Assembly: GCA_910587655.1 (NCBI GenBank)
Contig: CAJUND010000014.1
Location: 1 to 64,000 of the forward strand
Direction: 5' to 3'
DNA: 64,000 bases
Source of the DNA: an uncultured Agathobacter sp.
Lineage (GTDB): Bacteria > Bacillota > Clostridia > Lachnospirales > Lachnospiraceae
A program made the translations under genes and the position numbers. Numbering within the stretch: position 1 is the first letter of the stretch; each line of letters starts with the position of its first letter. Under the pieces are notes generated by a model, which was not told the origin of the DNA, made no database searches, and was given only the letters and a program-made list of their open reading frames with translations. Below, piece by piece: positions 17,238 through 25,262 of the stretch.

Positions 17238-17609
17238 ATGTCACGAAAGAAAATTGGCGAGTTTACAGAAAATGTAACCAAATTACTGGGACTCAATATT
17301 CCTGTAGGAACTCCAGTATATATAGCAGATTCCAATATTGAACACATGAAATCTTCACATCCGGATGCTTTTTCCAAATATGGAGCGCATTTAGCCTCCA
17401 TCATCGCAACCCCCGATTATGTTGGTAAAAATAAAAAGGACAATTCCATTGAATTTATAAAAGAATATAACGTAAATGGGGATTTTGTCAAAGTTGCTGT
17501 CAGGATAAGTTTACAAAACACTTATTATGCACGCTCCATGTATATATTAAATCCAAGCCGTGTCCGGAATTTTATATCCAAAGGCACTCTGAAAAAACTT
17601 GACAAATAA
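17238..17609 (+). CDS. PBECR-like (Barnase/EndoU/ColicinE5/RelE-type) nuclease domain protein
   Basis: A 123-residue protein made of one domain: PVYIADSNIEHMKSSHPDAF, IIATPDYVGKNKKDNSIEFI, VKVAVRISLQNTYYARSMYI and RVRNFISKGTLKK. From memory this is the pattern of the PBECR phage/toxin nuclease group (PBECR3), usually a module of larger phage polyvalent proteins. Here it stands alone. No antitoxin-sized partner follows on the same strand; the next plus-strand element is the RNA at 17633. Only AAAGGGA about 14 nt upstream resembles a ribosome binding site, so translation may be weak. Activity is inferred. Confidence 0.7.
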   Translation: MSRKKIGEFTENVTKLLGLNIPVGTPVYIADSNIEHMKSSHPDAFSKYGAHLASIIATPDYVGKNKKDNSIEFIKEYNVNGDFVKVAVRISLQNTYYARSMYILNPSRVRNFISKGTLKKLDK

Positions 17610-17626
17610 AATTTGTATTGTATAAT
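17599..17626 (+). promoter_or_regulatory. strong promoter (TTGACA-16-TATAAT) for a candidate small RNA
   Basis: A perfect TTGACA (17599-17604), a 16-base spacer and a perfect TATAAT (17621-17626). The -35 box lies inside the last codons of the PBECR-like gene. No ORF follows before the terminator at about 17795. Confidence 0.8.
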
Positions 17627-17632
17627 AAAATT

Positions 17633-17795
17633 ATAAATACATAAACTATACTGAATAGAATCTGAGGACGGAACGGGCAGCCGTCACCCTAGTTGGAGAT
17701 GTGGGAAATGTCACCCCACCTGTTTTATTCAGAGTTTAAGGAGCTGTGTACAATCAGAATAGATATATTCTGTTTTATGCAGTTCCTCTTTTTCT
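17633..17795 (+). ncRNA. candidate structured small RNA, unclassified
   Basis: About 160 nt from a consensus promoter to an intrinsic terminator with no ORF. A 10-bp stem P1 (17651-17660 with 17723-17732, one G-U) encloses two hairpins: P2 (GACGG 17667-17671 with CCGTC 17681-17685, loop AACGGGCAG) and P3 (GTGGG 17701-17705 with CCCAC 17715-17719, loop AAATGTCAC). Together they make a three-way junction. The terminator pairs 17739-17746 with 17780-17787, holds a nested hairpin (17755-17772) and is followed by TTTTT. It does not match the riboswitch, 6S, SRP, T-box or tmRNA consensus I know, and no gene lies downstream on this strand, so it is more likely a free-standing RNA. Confidence 0.6.
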
Positions 17796-17850
17796 AAACC
17801 TTGATATTTTTAAACCAGTTCCCAGTCAAATCCACATCCAGTTTTTCCTG

Positions 17851-17869
17851 AAAAAAGGCGTAAAGCCTT
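17851..17869 (-). terminator. terminator after the small minus-strand gene
   Basis: On the minus strand AAGGC, loop TTTAC, GCCTT followed by TTTT. It lies 45 nt past the stop of the gene at 17914. Confidence 0.7.
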
Positions 17870-17913
17870 AATCATTTCATAAGACTTTACACCTTATATC
17901 TGCTCAATCGTTA

Positions 17914-18099
17914 TTATTCTTTGATTATATCAAGTTCTGTAAGATTAATGCCGCATGCGGTAAGTATTACTTTTAATTCGATATAGCGTCCCTTCATTTC
18001 TTTATATGCTGCCGACTCTTTATCCTGTGTTAAAACCATATACTTTTGTAACCTTGCAAATTCCTCAATATTCTTTTGCAACATTTCTTTTTCAGTCAT
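17914..18099 (-). CDS. small hypothetical protein
   Basis: A 61-residue, mostly helical, charged protein (MTEKEMLQKNIEEFARLQKY start), without signal peptide or membrane segment. I do not recognise it. The ATG at 18099 has AGGTGG 4 nt upstream; the longer GTG start at 18117 would place that site inside the gene. Its own terminator follows. It is convergent with the small RNA at 17633. Confidence 0.6.
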   Translation of the reverse strand: MTEKEMLQKNIEEFARLQKYMVLTQDKESAAYKEMKGRYIELKVILTACGINLTELDIIKE

Positions 18100-18157
18100 A
18101 CAACCACCTGCTTTCACTAATCAACTTTGCTGATTGTTACTACTTAATCATAACAGA

Positions 18158-19012
18158 TTATTTCCGGGGTGTAAAGTTCTCCGGTTTAAACAGCAGTTCC
18201 CTCTTTTCAATCTCCCGGTTGATAAATCCCCCGACAAACAGCACATACATACAGCCATACAGCCAGACCATAATCAGGGCGATGGTTGTCATGGTTCCGT
18301 AAAAGGAGGAATACCGCGTGTATTTATTCACATAGATGGAGAAAAAATAGGAAAATCCCATCCAGCCGGCAGCGGCAACCACAGCACCCGGAATCTGGTA
18401 TTTCAGGCGCTGCCTTTTGTCCGGAAGCACTGCATACAGAATCAGGAAAAATCCAAACAGTACCGGAATACAGATTAGTATCCGAAAATGCAGCAGATTT
18501 TTGAATACCGGAAACTCTCCCAGAAAATGGGAATAAATATAATTTCCAAATACCATAATACCCAGCAGCAGAAGAAGCGTCAGTGCGAAAACAATACTGT
18601 AGAGCATGGAGTACAGATAACGTTTCACAATGCCGCGGGTTTCCTTAACATGGTACATGGAGTTCAGTCCCTGCGACAGCGCCACAAATGCTTTCGAGCT
18701 TAAATAGACCGCCGTAATGATGGAAAACGACAGGCGGCCCCTGCTGCTGCCCTCGTAAATGTCTTTCGCAAAACCGGATAACAGTCCCCAGAAGGATTCC
18801 GGAACAATTGTCATTACCCAGGAAAAAAACTGCTGCTGCGTCAGCGGCGTTAAATCCAGCAGTGCAAAGAAAAACATCATAAACGGAAAAAAGGACAGCA
18901 TCAGAAAAAATGCGGCCTGACCGGAATATGCCTGCAGTCCCGCTTTTTCAAAATCAGTGGATATGTCCTTAATATCTGTTTTGTCCAGACTGGTTATGTT
19001 CTTTTTTCTCAT
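18158..19012 (-). CDS. YihY/BrkB family membrane protein
   Basis: A 284-residue protein with about six membrane spans. SGQAAFFLMLSFFPFMMFF near residue 35, SSKAFVALSQGLNSMYHVKETRG, and YQIPGAVVAAAGWMGFSYFFSIYV with SSFYGTMTTIALIMVWLY are the YihY/UPF0761 signatures. The family was once called ribonuclease BN in error; its function is unknown. It overlaps the coaBC stop by 4 nt. Confidence 0.9.
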   Translation of the reverse strand: MRKKNITSLDKTDIKDISTDFEKAGLQAYSGQAAFFLMLSFFPFMMFFFALLDLTPLTQQQFFSWVMTIVPESFWGLLSGFAKDIYEGSSRGRLSFSIITAVYLSSKAFVALSQGLNSMYHVKETRGIVKRYLYSMLYSIVFALTLLLLLGIMVFGNYIYSHFLGEFPVFKNLLHFRILICIPVLFGFFLILYAVLPDKRQRLKYQIPGAVVAAAGWMGFSYFFSIYVNKYTRYSSFYGTMTTIALIMVWLYGCMYVLFVGGFINREIEKRELLFKPENFTPRK

Positions 19013-20211
19013 TTTAACTGCTCCATTTTATTTAATATTTCATCCACAACTGCGGAAGCCACATCCGCCTTGCTCATAACCGGAAGCTCCTTACAGTCTT
19101 CTTTTGTAATCAGCGTTACCACATTGGTATCTGTTCCAAATCCTGCCCCCTCTGTTTTCAGATTATTCGCAACTATCATGTCTGCATTCTTTTTTATTAA
19201 TTTTTTCCTTGAATTTTCCAGCATGTGTTCCGTTTCCATGGAAAAACCGCAGAGGAACTGCCCCGGCTTTTTGTGCACGCCAAGCCATGCAAGGATATCC
19301 GCAGTCCTTTCCAGTTCGATGGAAGATGTGCCTTCCTGTTTTTTTATTTTTTCATCCGCCGGATGAGCCGGGGTATAATCCGCTACTGCTGCCGCCTTGA
19401 TGATAATGTCCTGCGCTTCATAATGGTCTTTTACTGCCTTTTCCATGCTGGCAGCAGAAACGACCGGAATGACTTTTACAAACGGCGGCGGAGTAAGCGA
19501 CACCGGTCCCGTCACCAGGGTAACTTCTGCTCCGCGGCGCATACAGTTTCCTGCCAGCGCATACCCCATTTTTCCTGTGGAATGATTGGTAATAAAACGG
19601 ACCGGGTCGATACGCTCGCGGGTCGGGCCTGCCGTCACAAGGACTTTTTTCCCTGATAAATCCTTTTCGCAGGAAATTTCCCGCAAGATGTATTCCAGGA
19701 GTGCTTCCGGTTCCGGCATTTTTCCCGCCCCGGTATCCCCGCACGCAAGATATCCGCTTGCTGCTTCAATTACTTCATAGCCGTAGCTTTCCAGTTTTCT
19801 GATATTGTCCTGCACCACCGGGTTTTCGTACATATTTGTATTCATGGCAGGGGACAGCAGTTTTTTGCACCTGCAGGCAAGCATGGTTGTTGTCAGCATA
19901 TCGTCTGCAATCCCGTTTGCCAGCTTTCCGATGACATTGGCGGTTGCCGGTGCCACCAGAACAATATCCGCGCGTTTTGCCAGCGCCACATGCTCCACAC
20001 TGTGGTTAAAATTCCGGTCAAAGGTATCCACCAGGCATTTGTTTCCTGTAAGGGATTCAAAAGTGACCGGGTGAATAAAATTCGTTGCATTTTCTGTCAT
20101 GATGACAGTAGTGTCTGCATGAAGTTTTGCCAGTGCGCTTGCCAGATATGCAGTTTTGTATGCGGCAATACTTCCGGTTACTCCGAGTACTACACATTTT
20201 CCTTTTAACAT
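19009..20211 (-). CDS. coaBC: bifunctional phosphopantothenoylcysteine decarboxylase/synthetase
   Basis: A 400-residue CoA-biosynthesis enzyme. The N-terminal flavoprotein CoaC half has GVTGSIAAYKTAYLASAL, PAMNTNMYENP and YLACGDTGAGKMPEP with the catalytic Cys. The C-terminal CoaB half has VTAGPTRERIDPVRFITN and the ATG/CTP-site KKNADMIVANN. CoaB ligates cysteine to 4-phosphopantothenate and CoaC decarboxylates the product. It is a logical neighbour for an organism with heavy CoA-thioester flux. It is the first gene of a two-gene transcript with yihY. Confidence 0.95.
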   Translation of the reverse strand: MLKGKCVVLGVTGSIAAYKTAYLASALAKLHADTTVIMTENATNFIHPVTFESLTGNKCLVDTFDRNFNHSVEHVALAKRADIVLVAPATANVIGKLANGIADDMLTTTMLACRCKKLLSPAMNTNMYENPVVQDNIRKLESYGYEVIEAASGYLACGDTGAGKMPEPEALLEYILREISCEKDLSGKKVLVTAGPTRERIDPVRFITNHSTGKMGYALAGNCMRRGAEVTLVTGPVSLTPPPFVKVIPVVSAASMEKAVKDHYEAQDIIIKAAAVADYTPAHPADEKIKKQEGTSSIELERTADILAWLGVHKKPGQFLCGFSMETEHMLENSRKKLIKKNADMIVANNLKTEGAGFGTDTNVVTLITKEDCKELPVMSKADVASAVVDEILNKMEQLK

Positions 20212-20244
20212 TTCATTTCTCCTGACTATTTTTCCATAAACCTC

Positions 20245-20274
20245 TTGAAAAGCATTACATAAGTACTATATAAT
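20245..20274 (+). promoter_or_regulatory. promoter (TTGAAA-18-TATAAT)
   Basis: TTGAAA (20245-20250), an 18-base spacer and TATAAT (20269-20274), 44 nt before the start codon of the DHH-family gene and divergent from coaBC. Confidence 0.65.
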
Positions 20275-20318
20275 AAAGGAAGAGCTTATGCAAGAAGATG
20301 TTATGGAGGAAATTACTG

Positions 20319-21239
20319 ATGAGACTAATCACACGTTCCGATTTTGACGGACTTGCCTGCGGCGCCCTGTTAAAGGAAGCGGGCATTATTGACAACTGGA
20401 AATTTGCCCACCCGAAGGATTTACAGGACGGACTTGTTGAAGTAAATGAAAACGACTGTCTTGCCAATGTCCCTTACGTGGAGGGCTGCGGACTCTGGTT
20501 CGACCATCATTCCAGTGAGCACGAACGCCTTCAGCTTGAAGGAAAATACAAAGGGGAAAGCCGCATTACTCCTTCCTGCGCCCGTATTATCTATGAATAT
20601 TACGGCGGCCGGGAACGTTTTCCGCAGTTTGATGATATGATGACTGCAGTTGACAAGGTGGATTCTGGCAATCTTACCATAGACGAAGTGCAAAACCCGA
20701 AGGGATGGATTCTGGTTGGTTATCTGATGGATCCAAGAACCGGCCTCGGACGCTGGCGCAATTTTACAATTTCCAATTACCAGTTAATGGAAAAACTGAT
20801 TGACGCCTGCCGGACAATGACAACCGATGAAATTCTTGCCCTGCCGGATGTTCAGGAACGGATTGAAACATATTTTGAACAGACGGAAAAATTCAGGGAA
20901 ATGGTAACGGCACATACGATTGTGGACGGAAAGCTGATTATTTCCGATTTACGCGGGGTTGACCCGATTTATTCCGGCAACCGTTTTATGATTTACAGCA
21001 TGTATCCGGAGCAGAATATTTCTGCCTGGATTGTCAGCGGCCGCGGGGGAAAGGGATGCTCTGCCGCAGTCGGCTACAGCATTTTAAATAAGACTGCAAC
21101 CCTTGACGTGGGAAGCCTGATGCTGAAATACAATGGCGGCGGGCATAAGAAAGTAGGCACCTGCCAGTTTACAGATGAAAACATGGAGACAGAGCTGCCG
21201 AAGATGCTAAAGGAACTTACAGAGATGGCAAACGCTTAA
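20319..21239 (+). CDS. DHH/DHHA1-family phosphoesterase
   Basis: A 306-residue protein. RSDFDGLACGALLKEAG at the N-terminus is the first metal-binding motif (DxDG). LWFDHHSSE is the DHH motif, and the C-terminal KYNGGGHKKVGTCQF is the DHHA1 GGGH motif. Relatives hydrolyse linear dinucleotides, polyphosphate or cyclic-di-AMP products; the exact substrate is not evident. ATG 20319 is preferred because GGAGG lies 9 nt before it; an in-frame start at 20298 includes that site. It is monocistronic between a promoter and a terminator. Confidence 0.88.
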   Translation: MRLITRSDFDGLACGALLKEAGIIDNWKFAHPKDLQDGLVEVNENDCLANVPYVEGCGLWFDHHSSEHERLQLEGKYKGESRITPSCARIIYEYYGGRERFPQFDDMMTAVDKVDSGNLTIDEVQNPKGWILVGYLMDPRTGLGRWRNFTISNYQLMEKLIDACRTMTTDEILALPDVQERIETYFEQTEKFREMVTAHTIVDGKLIISDLRGVDPIYSGNRFMIYSMYPEQNISAWIVSGRGGKGCSAAVGYSILNKTATLDVGSLMLKYNGGGHKKVGTCQFTDENMETELPKMLKELTEMANA

Positions 21240-21250
21240 TTTATCATACA

Positions 21251-21287
21251 AAACAGGAGGCCGGATTCCAGCCTCCTGTTTTTATTT
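21251..21287. terminator. bidirectional terminator
   Basis: An 11-bp stem (AAACAGGAGGC 21251-21261 with 21271-21281), a 9-nt loop, then TTTTATTTTA. It lies between the DHH gene (plus) and the convergent anti-sigma-like gene (stop at 21304). Confidence 0.85.
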
Positions 21288-21303
21288 TATGTCCCTGCTG
21301 TTT

Positions 21304-22584
21304 TCAGTTGGATTCAAGAAGACTTCCTTTCCGGATTTCCTCCTGCGTCATCTTCCGCAGATAAACCTTTACGGTAATGGTGTCGTCATCTGTCTTTTCT
21401 GCCACGCTGGTCTGCTCGTAGTACGTGTCGTCACCGCCGAATCCCTGTGTCTGTACGGCAGTCCCGTCGATAAAATCCGCATCATAGAAAAAGAGTGTTC
21501 CGCTGCATTCCGAGCCGTCATCCGCATTTAACTCATATTTCATTTCAAACGGGCATTCCCCGTTTTTGTCCCGCTTTACTTCGGTCGGACCAAGCTTTAA
21601 CTCGGCATTCTCTATTTTAGCTTTCCAGTCACCGTTTTTTACGAAATCCACATATTCCTGTGTCTGCTGGACTTCACCATTTTCCTCTTCCCGGGCATCA
21701 TCCGCACTACCGAATTTCTCAAACTGCTTTAAGTATTCCTCTGCCTTTGCCCGGTCAGCCTTGGATGCGTCAAGCTGGATTTCAAACAGTGCGTTTACTC
21801 CCTTGTAATTTTCGTTTCGTGAAATCACACCTCCAGTTTCCCCAAACATGTATTTTTCACTGTCATACGCACTCTCCGGTGAATCCATAATCGTTCCATG
21901 GCCGCTTACGGTTCCATCTTCTTTGTAATGGTACTCTTCGGTATTGTAGGTGATGCTGTCGGAAACACATACATAAAGGGAATGGTCTGCAAAGCATTCC
22001 AGATTGCTGACACCGTAAATCTGGTACTGTACGCCGTCAATCACATCCCAGGCAGCAAAACTGCCTTCTGCATACAGTGGATTTACCCTCAGCGGATCAA
22101 ACCCCCCGATAAACGGTTTTACAGTAAACAGCTGTGCATCCTCTGTATCAGGCATCGGTGTGCCGTCCTCCTTTTCGATGGATACAACAATATAGGTTCC
22201 ATCAGATTCGCAGTCCGGGTTCCATTCTGTTTTTTCAAGGCCTTTTCCACTTGTTACACCAAGCAGCGTCACGTTGTAACCGCCTACGGTCTGTGTCTCA
22301 TTTATTTTGATGGCGTCTTTTTCTTTAAAGGCTTCTGCCATCTTAGTGTATTCCAGGTTTTCAGCAACTTTATCTGCACTCAGATAACGCACTGCTGCAC
22401 CTGCCGGTATACCCACTGCCAGTACGCATGCTGCGGTGACAACTGCTGCCCATGTTTTATTTACTTTCATTGTTTTGTTCTCCTTCCACGTTCCAAGTAC
22501 CTTCCGCTGCAGGGCAGCGTCCGGCTCTGTTTTTTGTGTCAGGGCACAGCGTAAGATTTCGTCCATTTCCTTATCTGTTCTCAT
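21304..22584 (-). CDS. membrane-anchored putative anti-sigma factor, second pair
   Basis: A 426-residue protein. The cytosolic N-terminus (MRTDKEMDEILRCALTQKTEPD) is followed by one membrane span (around WAAVVTAACVLAVGIPAGAA, residues 44-65) and a large acidic extracellular domain with DUF4179-like character. It lies 139 nt downstream of an ECF sigma gene on the same strand, so a sigma/anti-sigma partnership is inferred. It is unrelated in sequence to the anti-sigma-like protein at 11230. ATG 22584 is preferred over 22596 because MRTDKEMDEIL resembles related N-termini. Confidence 0.65.
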   Translation of the reverse strand: MRTDKEMDEILRCALTQKTEPDAALQRKVLGTWKENKTMKVNKTWAAVVTAACVLAVGIPAGAAVRYLSADKVAENLEYTKMAEAFKEKDAIKINETQTVGGYNVTLLGVTSGKGLEKTEWNPDCESDGTYIVVSIEKEDGTPMPDTEDAQLFTVKPFIGGFDPLRVNPLYAEGSFAAWDVIDGVQYQIYGVSNLECFADHSLYVCVSDSITYNTEEYHYKEDGTVSGHGTIMDSPESAYDSEKYMFGETGGVISRNENYKGVNALFEIQLDASKADRAKAEEYLKQFEKFGSADDAREEENGEVQQTQEYVDFVKNGDWKAKIENAELKLGPTEVKRDKNGECPFEMKYELNADDGSECSGTLFFYDADFIDGTAVQTQGFGGDDTYYEQTSVAEKTDDDTITVKVYLRKMTQEEIRKGSLLESN

Positions 22585-22723
22585 GTTTTGTACCATGCCG
22601 CAGGCGTGGTGCTATTTGTGATATGTCGTATTCCGTCAGGAATATGACCCCGCTTTTCTGCGGCACAAATAAAGATTGAAAAATCACCTGCAACCTTTTT
22701 CCTTTCTTTCATCCTATTATTTT

Positions 22724-23239
22724 TCAATCTTCCTCCAAACCGCTTTTTAATATTGCTCTTGCTTTATGAAGTCTGCTCTTAACTGTGCCTGCCGGAATAT
22801 GCATGACGGCGGCAATTTCCTCGATGGGCAGTTCCCTGGAATAATATAAGTACACCGGTATCTGGAATTTGTCCGGAAGCTGCGCGGTAAGTTTTCTGAC
22901 CATCTGTATGGTTTCCTTACGGACAATCTTTTCCTCTAAAGACTGTTCGTCTGCCGGATAAATTTCCTCAATCTGCTCATCCAGCACAGTCAGGGGACAG
23001 ATGCGTCTCCTTCTTGCAATCCTGCGCCTTTTATTCTTCCACTGTCTTAGCACAATCCCCAGCAGAAAGCTTTTGGGATTGCCCAGTGCATCAATTTTTT
23101 TATATTTTTCCATGGCTGCCAGCATGGTATCCTGGTACAGTTCGTCTGCCTCGTCCCTGCTTCTTGCAAGCTGCAGACAGAACGAATATACCTCGGAGCC
23201 CATCGTGTTCACCAGATTCTCAAATGCGTCGTATTCCAT
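22724..23239 (-). CDS. ECF-type RNA polymerase sigma factor, second pair
   Basis: A 171-residue protein. Region 2 is EVYSFCLQLARSRDEADELYQDTMLAAM and LGNPKSFLLGIVLRQWKNKRRR. Region 4 is QLPDKFQIPVYLYYSRELPIEEIAAVMHIPAGTVKSRLHKARAILK. ATG 23239 has GGAGG 4 nt upstream. A longer in-frame start at 23275 is not needed. The upstream gap holds TGAACC and GTGACAAC elements that could be an autoregulated ECF promoter, but I cannot assign it firmly. Confidence 0.88.
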   Translation of the reverse strand: MEYDAFENLVNTMGSEVYSFCLQLARSRDEADELYQDTMLAAMEKYKKIDALGNPKSFLLGIVLRQWKNKRRRIARRRRICPLTVLDEQIEEIYPADEQSLEEKIVRKETIQMVRKLTAQLPDKFQIPVYLYYSRELPIEEIAAVMHIPAGTVKSRLHKARAILKSGLEED

Positions 23240-23337
23240 ATTTCCTCCGTAGGTTACGGACATTGTCCATTTCAAAAAGCTTTTTGTGTCCTACACCTAT
23301 ATGTTGTCACGGGTGGAAAGAGGGTTCATTTTTTCTG

Positions 23338-24124
23338 TTATATTTTACTCTTTTTGATTGCGTTATGCAGTCCGGCAAATAATTCATCATAGTGCCGGCA
23401 TTCTTTCAGGCTGACGACAGCTATATGAAGCGCCAGGGGGATTTCCTGGTCCCCAAAAGATATTCATCATCCGTATTTTCTCTGCAATCTGCTTCGCATA
23501 TGCCTCCCTGCTGCTTGCCGTTAAGACGCAGAATTCATCGCCTCCAATACGGAATACAAGATCCTCCTCGGCAGATGCCGCTACCATGCGGCGCATCTGC
23601 TCCAGAATTGCCAGATCCCCTGCTTTTCTTGAAATCTCGTTGACCGCCACCATATTTTTGATATCACAAAGAACAAAATAGCAGTCTTTCCTTTCCTGGA
23701 ATAAATCGTATAACTCACTGATATCCACGTGTTTTCTCTGCATAATATAATTGTCTCCTTTCCTGGGAGGTACATATAACCTCGGAAAAAGTTCTGTAAA
23801 TTTCGCTTTACGAAATTCAGAAGGTTTACAGTTCCATACCTGTTCAAATGCACGTGCAAAGGACTCGTGCGTGCTGTATCCGTACATAACTGCAATGTCT
23901 AATATGGATGTCTTCTGCTGCTGTGACAACTGCCTGGCGGCTAACATCATTCTTCTTCGGACAATGTAATCATGCACGGAAATATCATGCACACTGCGAA
24001 ATAATTTTTCAAGGGTGGATTTTGAGCAGAAACAGAAACCTGCAACATCCTCCGTTTTAATTTCATCACCCAGATGGGCTTCTATATATTCAAGGGCTGA
24101 CATTAAAGTTTCTATATTCCGCAT
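23338..24124 (-). pseudogene. AraC-type regulator with degenerate GGDEF domain, frameshifted near its 3' end
   Basis: The N-terminal 110 residues are an AraC helix-turn-helix pair (LEYIEAHLGDEIKTEDVAGF, SILDIAVMYGYSTHESFARAF). They are followed by a GGDEF-like domain that keeps RIGGDEFCVLT. The first frame runs out at 23387 in unrelated residues (NPPGASYSC...). A +1 shift in the run TTTTGGGG (forward 23451-23458) instead gives EIPLALHIAVVSLKECRHYD and ELFAGLHNAIKKSKI ending at 23338, a natural-looking domain end. One extra G in the run would explain it. It could be a real inactivating indel, a slippage site or a sequencing error. Confidence 0.75.
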
Positions 24125-24214
24125 AATTTTTCCGCCTTTCCGATATCGTTAATTTATTATAACAGGGATTTGGGTATTCGGTTTGATATTTTGAATACAT
24201 TATGTGATTCCAAT

Positions 24215-24249
24215 AAAAAACACTGCATGGTTTCTGATTCCATGCAGTG
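24215..24249 (-). terminator. terminator of the Rpn gene
   Basis: A perfect 10-bp stem (CACTGCATGG 24221-24230 with 24240-24249) with a run of six T on the minus strand after it. Confidence 0.85.
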
Positions 24250-24260
24250 CATATACTTTC

Positions 24261-25196
24261 CTACTGTGGTGTTGATGTGATTTTACCAGCGGCATCCAGC
24301 ATTTTAATATCAAAATCTCCCGGAAGGTAGCCGAACTCCTTCAGTTTGCTTAAAAGCTCTTCCCTTTCTTCTTCCCTTCCACGTTCTATTCCTTCCTGAA
24401 ATAATTCTTCTACTGCTTTACACATATTTCCATCCTCCTTTTCCGATTCCTGACTGAATTTGAAGCTTAATAAAACCGACAGCAGCTTCATGGTATCCGT
24501 ATCCAGCTTCTGGTAAGCCGGATTACTGTGTACCAGTGCATACAGCTTGTTTTTATCACCGGACGCCTGTACCGCAGCCAGCGCTGTTCCCAGTTCTGTC
24601 TGAAACATGTGATTGTCACTGATTTCACAGGGTACAACAAGATTAAGTCTGTAATCAGGAATAAACGCTGCTATACTGCCGCTCAAATCCAGCATTTCAT
24701 GCAGACTTCTGGGAGCATCCCATTTTTCCGCACCCCAGTATAACACAATCGTAATTACCGGTTTCAGCCTGCATTCCGATGTTATACCCGATAAAAATTC
24801 AGCGGAAGATTTAAGCTTCTTTTCTGTATGATTTGTTTTCTTAAAATCTGCAATTTGTGAAGCGTAATTTAAGGCATCATAAAGCATTCCCCTGACCGGC
24901 ATTACATAATTGATTTCCGTCTGGTTTTCTATGCCGATTACTGCCAGACACATTTCCCCGTTTTCTTTTATAACCGCATTCTTTAATACATCACGGTACT
25001 TTTGTATAGAAACAGATTCCGCTCTTTTTCCCTCCCTGGCGGAATAGAAAAAATTCAGTATTTCGGTTGTATCCTTTTCTTCCAAATCCCCGCCCACGAT
25101 GACCTGCCTGCCATGAAACAAAACGGCATTGCACAAATCAGCAAATCTTCTGCTGTCTTGCATATATTCTTTTGTTATATTGTCCTTTTTCCCCAT
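24261..25196 (-). CDS. Rpn-family recombination-promoting nuclease / putative transposase
   Basis: A 311-residue protein of the PD-(D/E)XK group. SRRFADLCNAVLFHGRQVI is the N-terminal helix and strand. CLAVIGIENQTEINYVMPVRGMLYDALNY carries the nuclease E-x-Q core; ITIVLYWGAEKWDAPRSLHEM follows. The C-terminus (EELFQEGIERGREEEREELLSKLKEFG) is a coiled tail that varies rapidly in this family. Rpn proteins are DNA nucleases that raise recombination in E. coli. It stands alone between its terminator and the next gene. Confidence 0.85.
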   Translation of the reverse strand: MGKKDNITKEYMQDSRRFADLCNAVLFHGRQVIVGGDLEEKDTTEILNFFYSAREGKRAESVSIQKYRDVLKNAVIKENGEMCLAVIGIENQTEINYVMPVRGMLYDALNYASQIADFKKTNHTEKKLKSSAEFLSGITSECRLKPVITIVLYWGAEKWDAPRSLHEMLDLSGSIAAFIPDYRLNLVVPCEISDNHMFQTELGTALAAVQASGDKNKLYALVHSNPAYQKLDTDTMKLLSVLLSFKFSQESEKEDGNMCKAVEELFQEGIERGREEEREELLSKLKEFGYLPGDFDIKMLDAAGKITSTPQ

Positions 25197-25262
25197 AAAT
25201 AACCTTTCTTATCTTATAGTATAGCATGCCATGTATGCTTTTACAAGCTGTCATGTTTTTCT

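Noticed and set aside
17633..17795. Assignment of the small RNA to purine, TPP, glutamine, ydaO, 6S or SRP classes
   Set aside because: The three-way junction is suggestive, but the conserved junction and loop bases of each class are missing, and no downstream gene on the same strand is present for a riboswitch.
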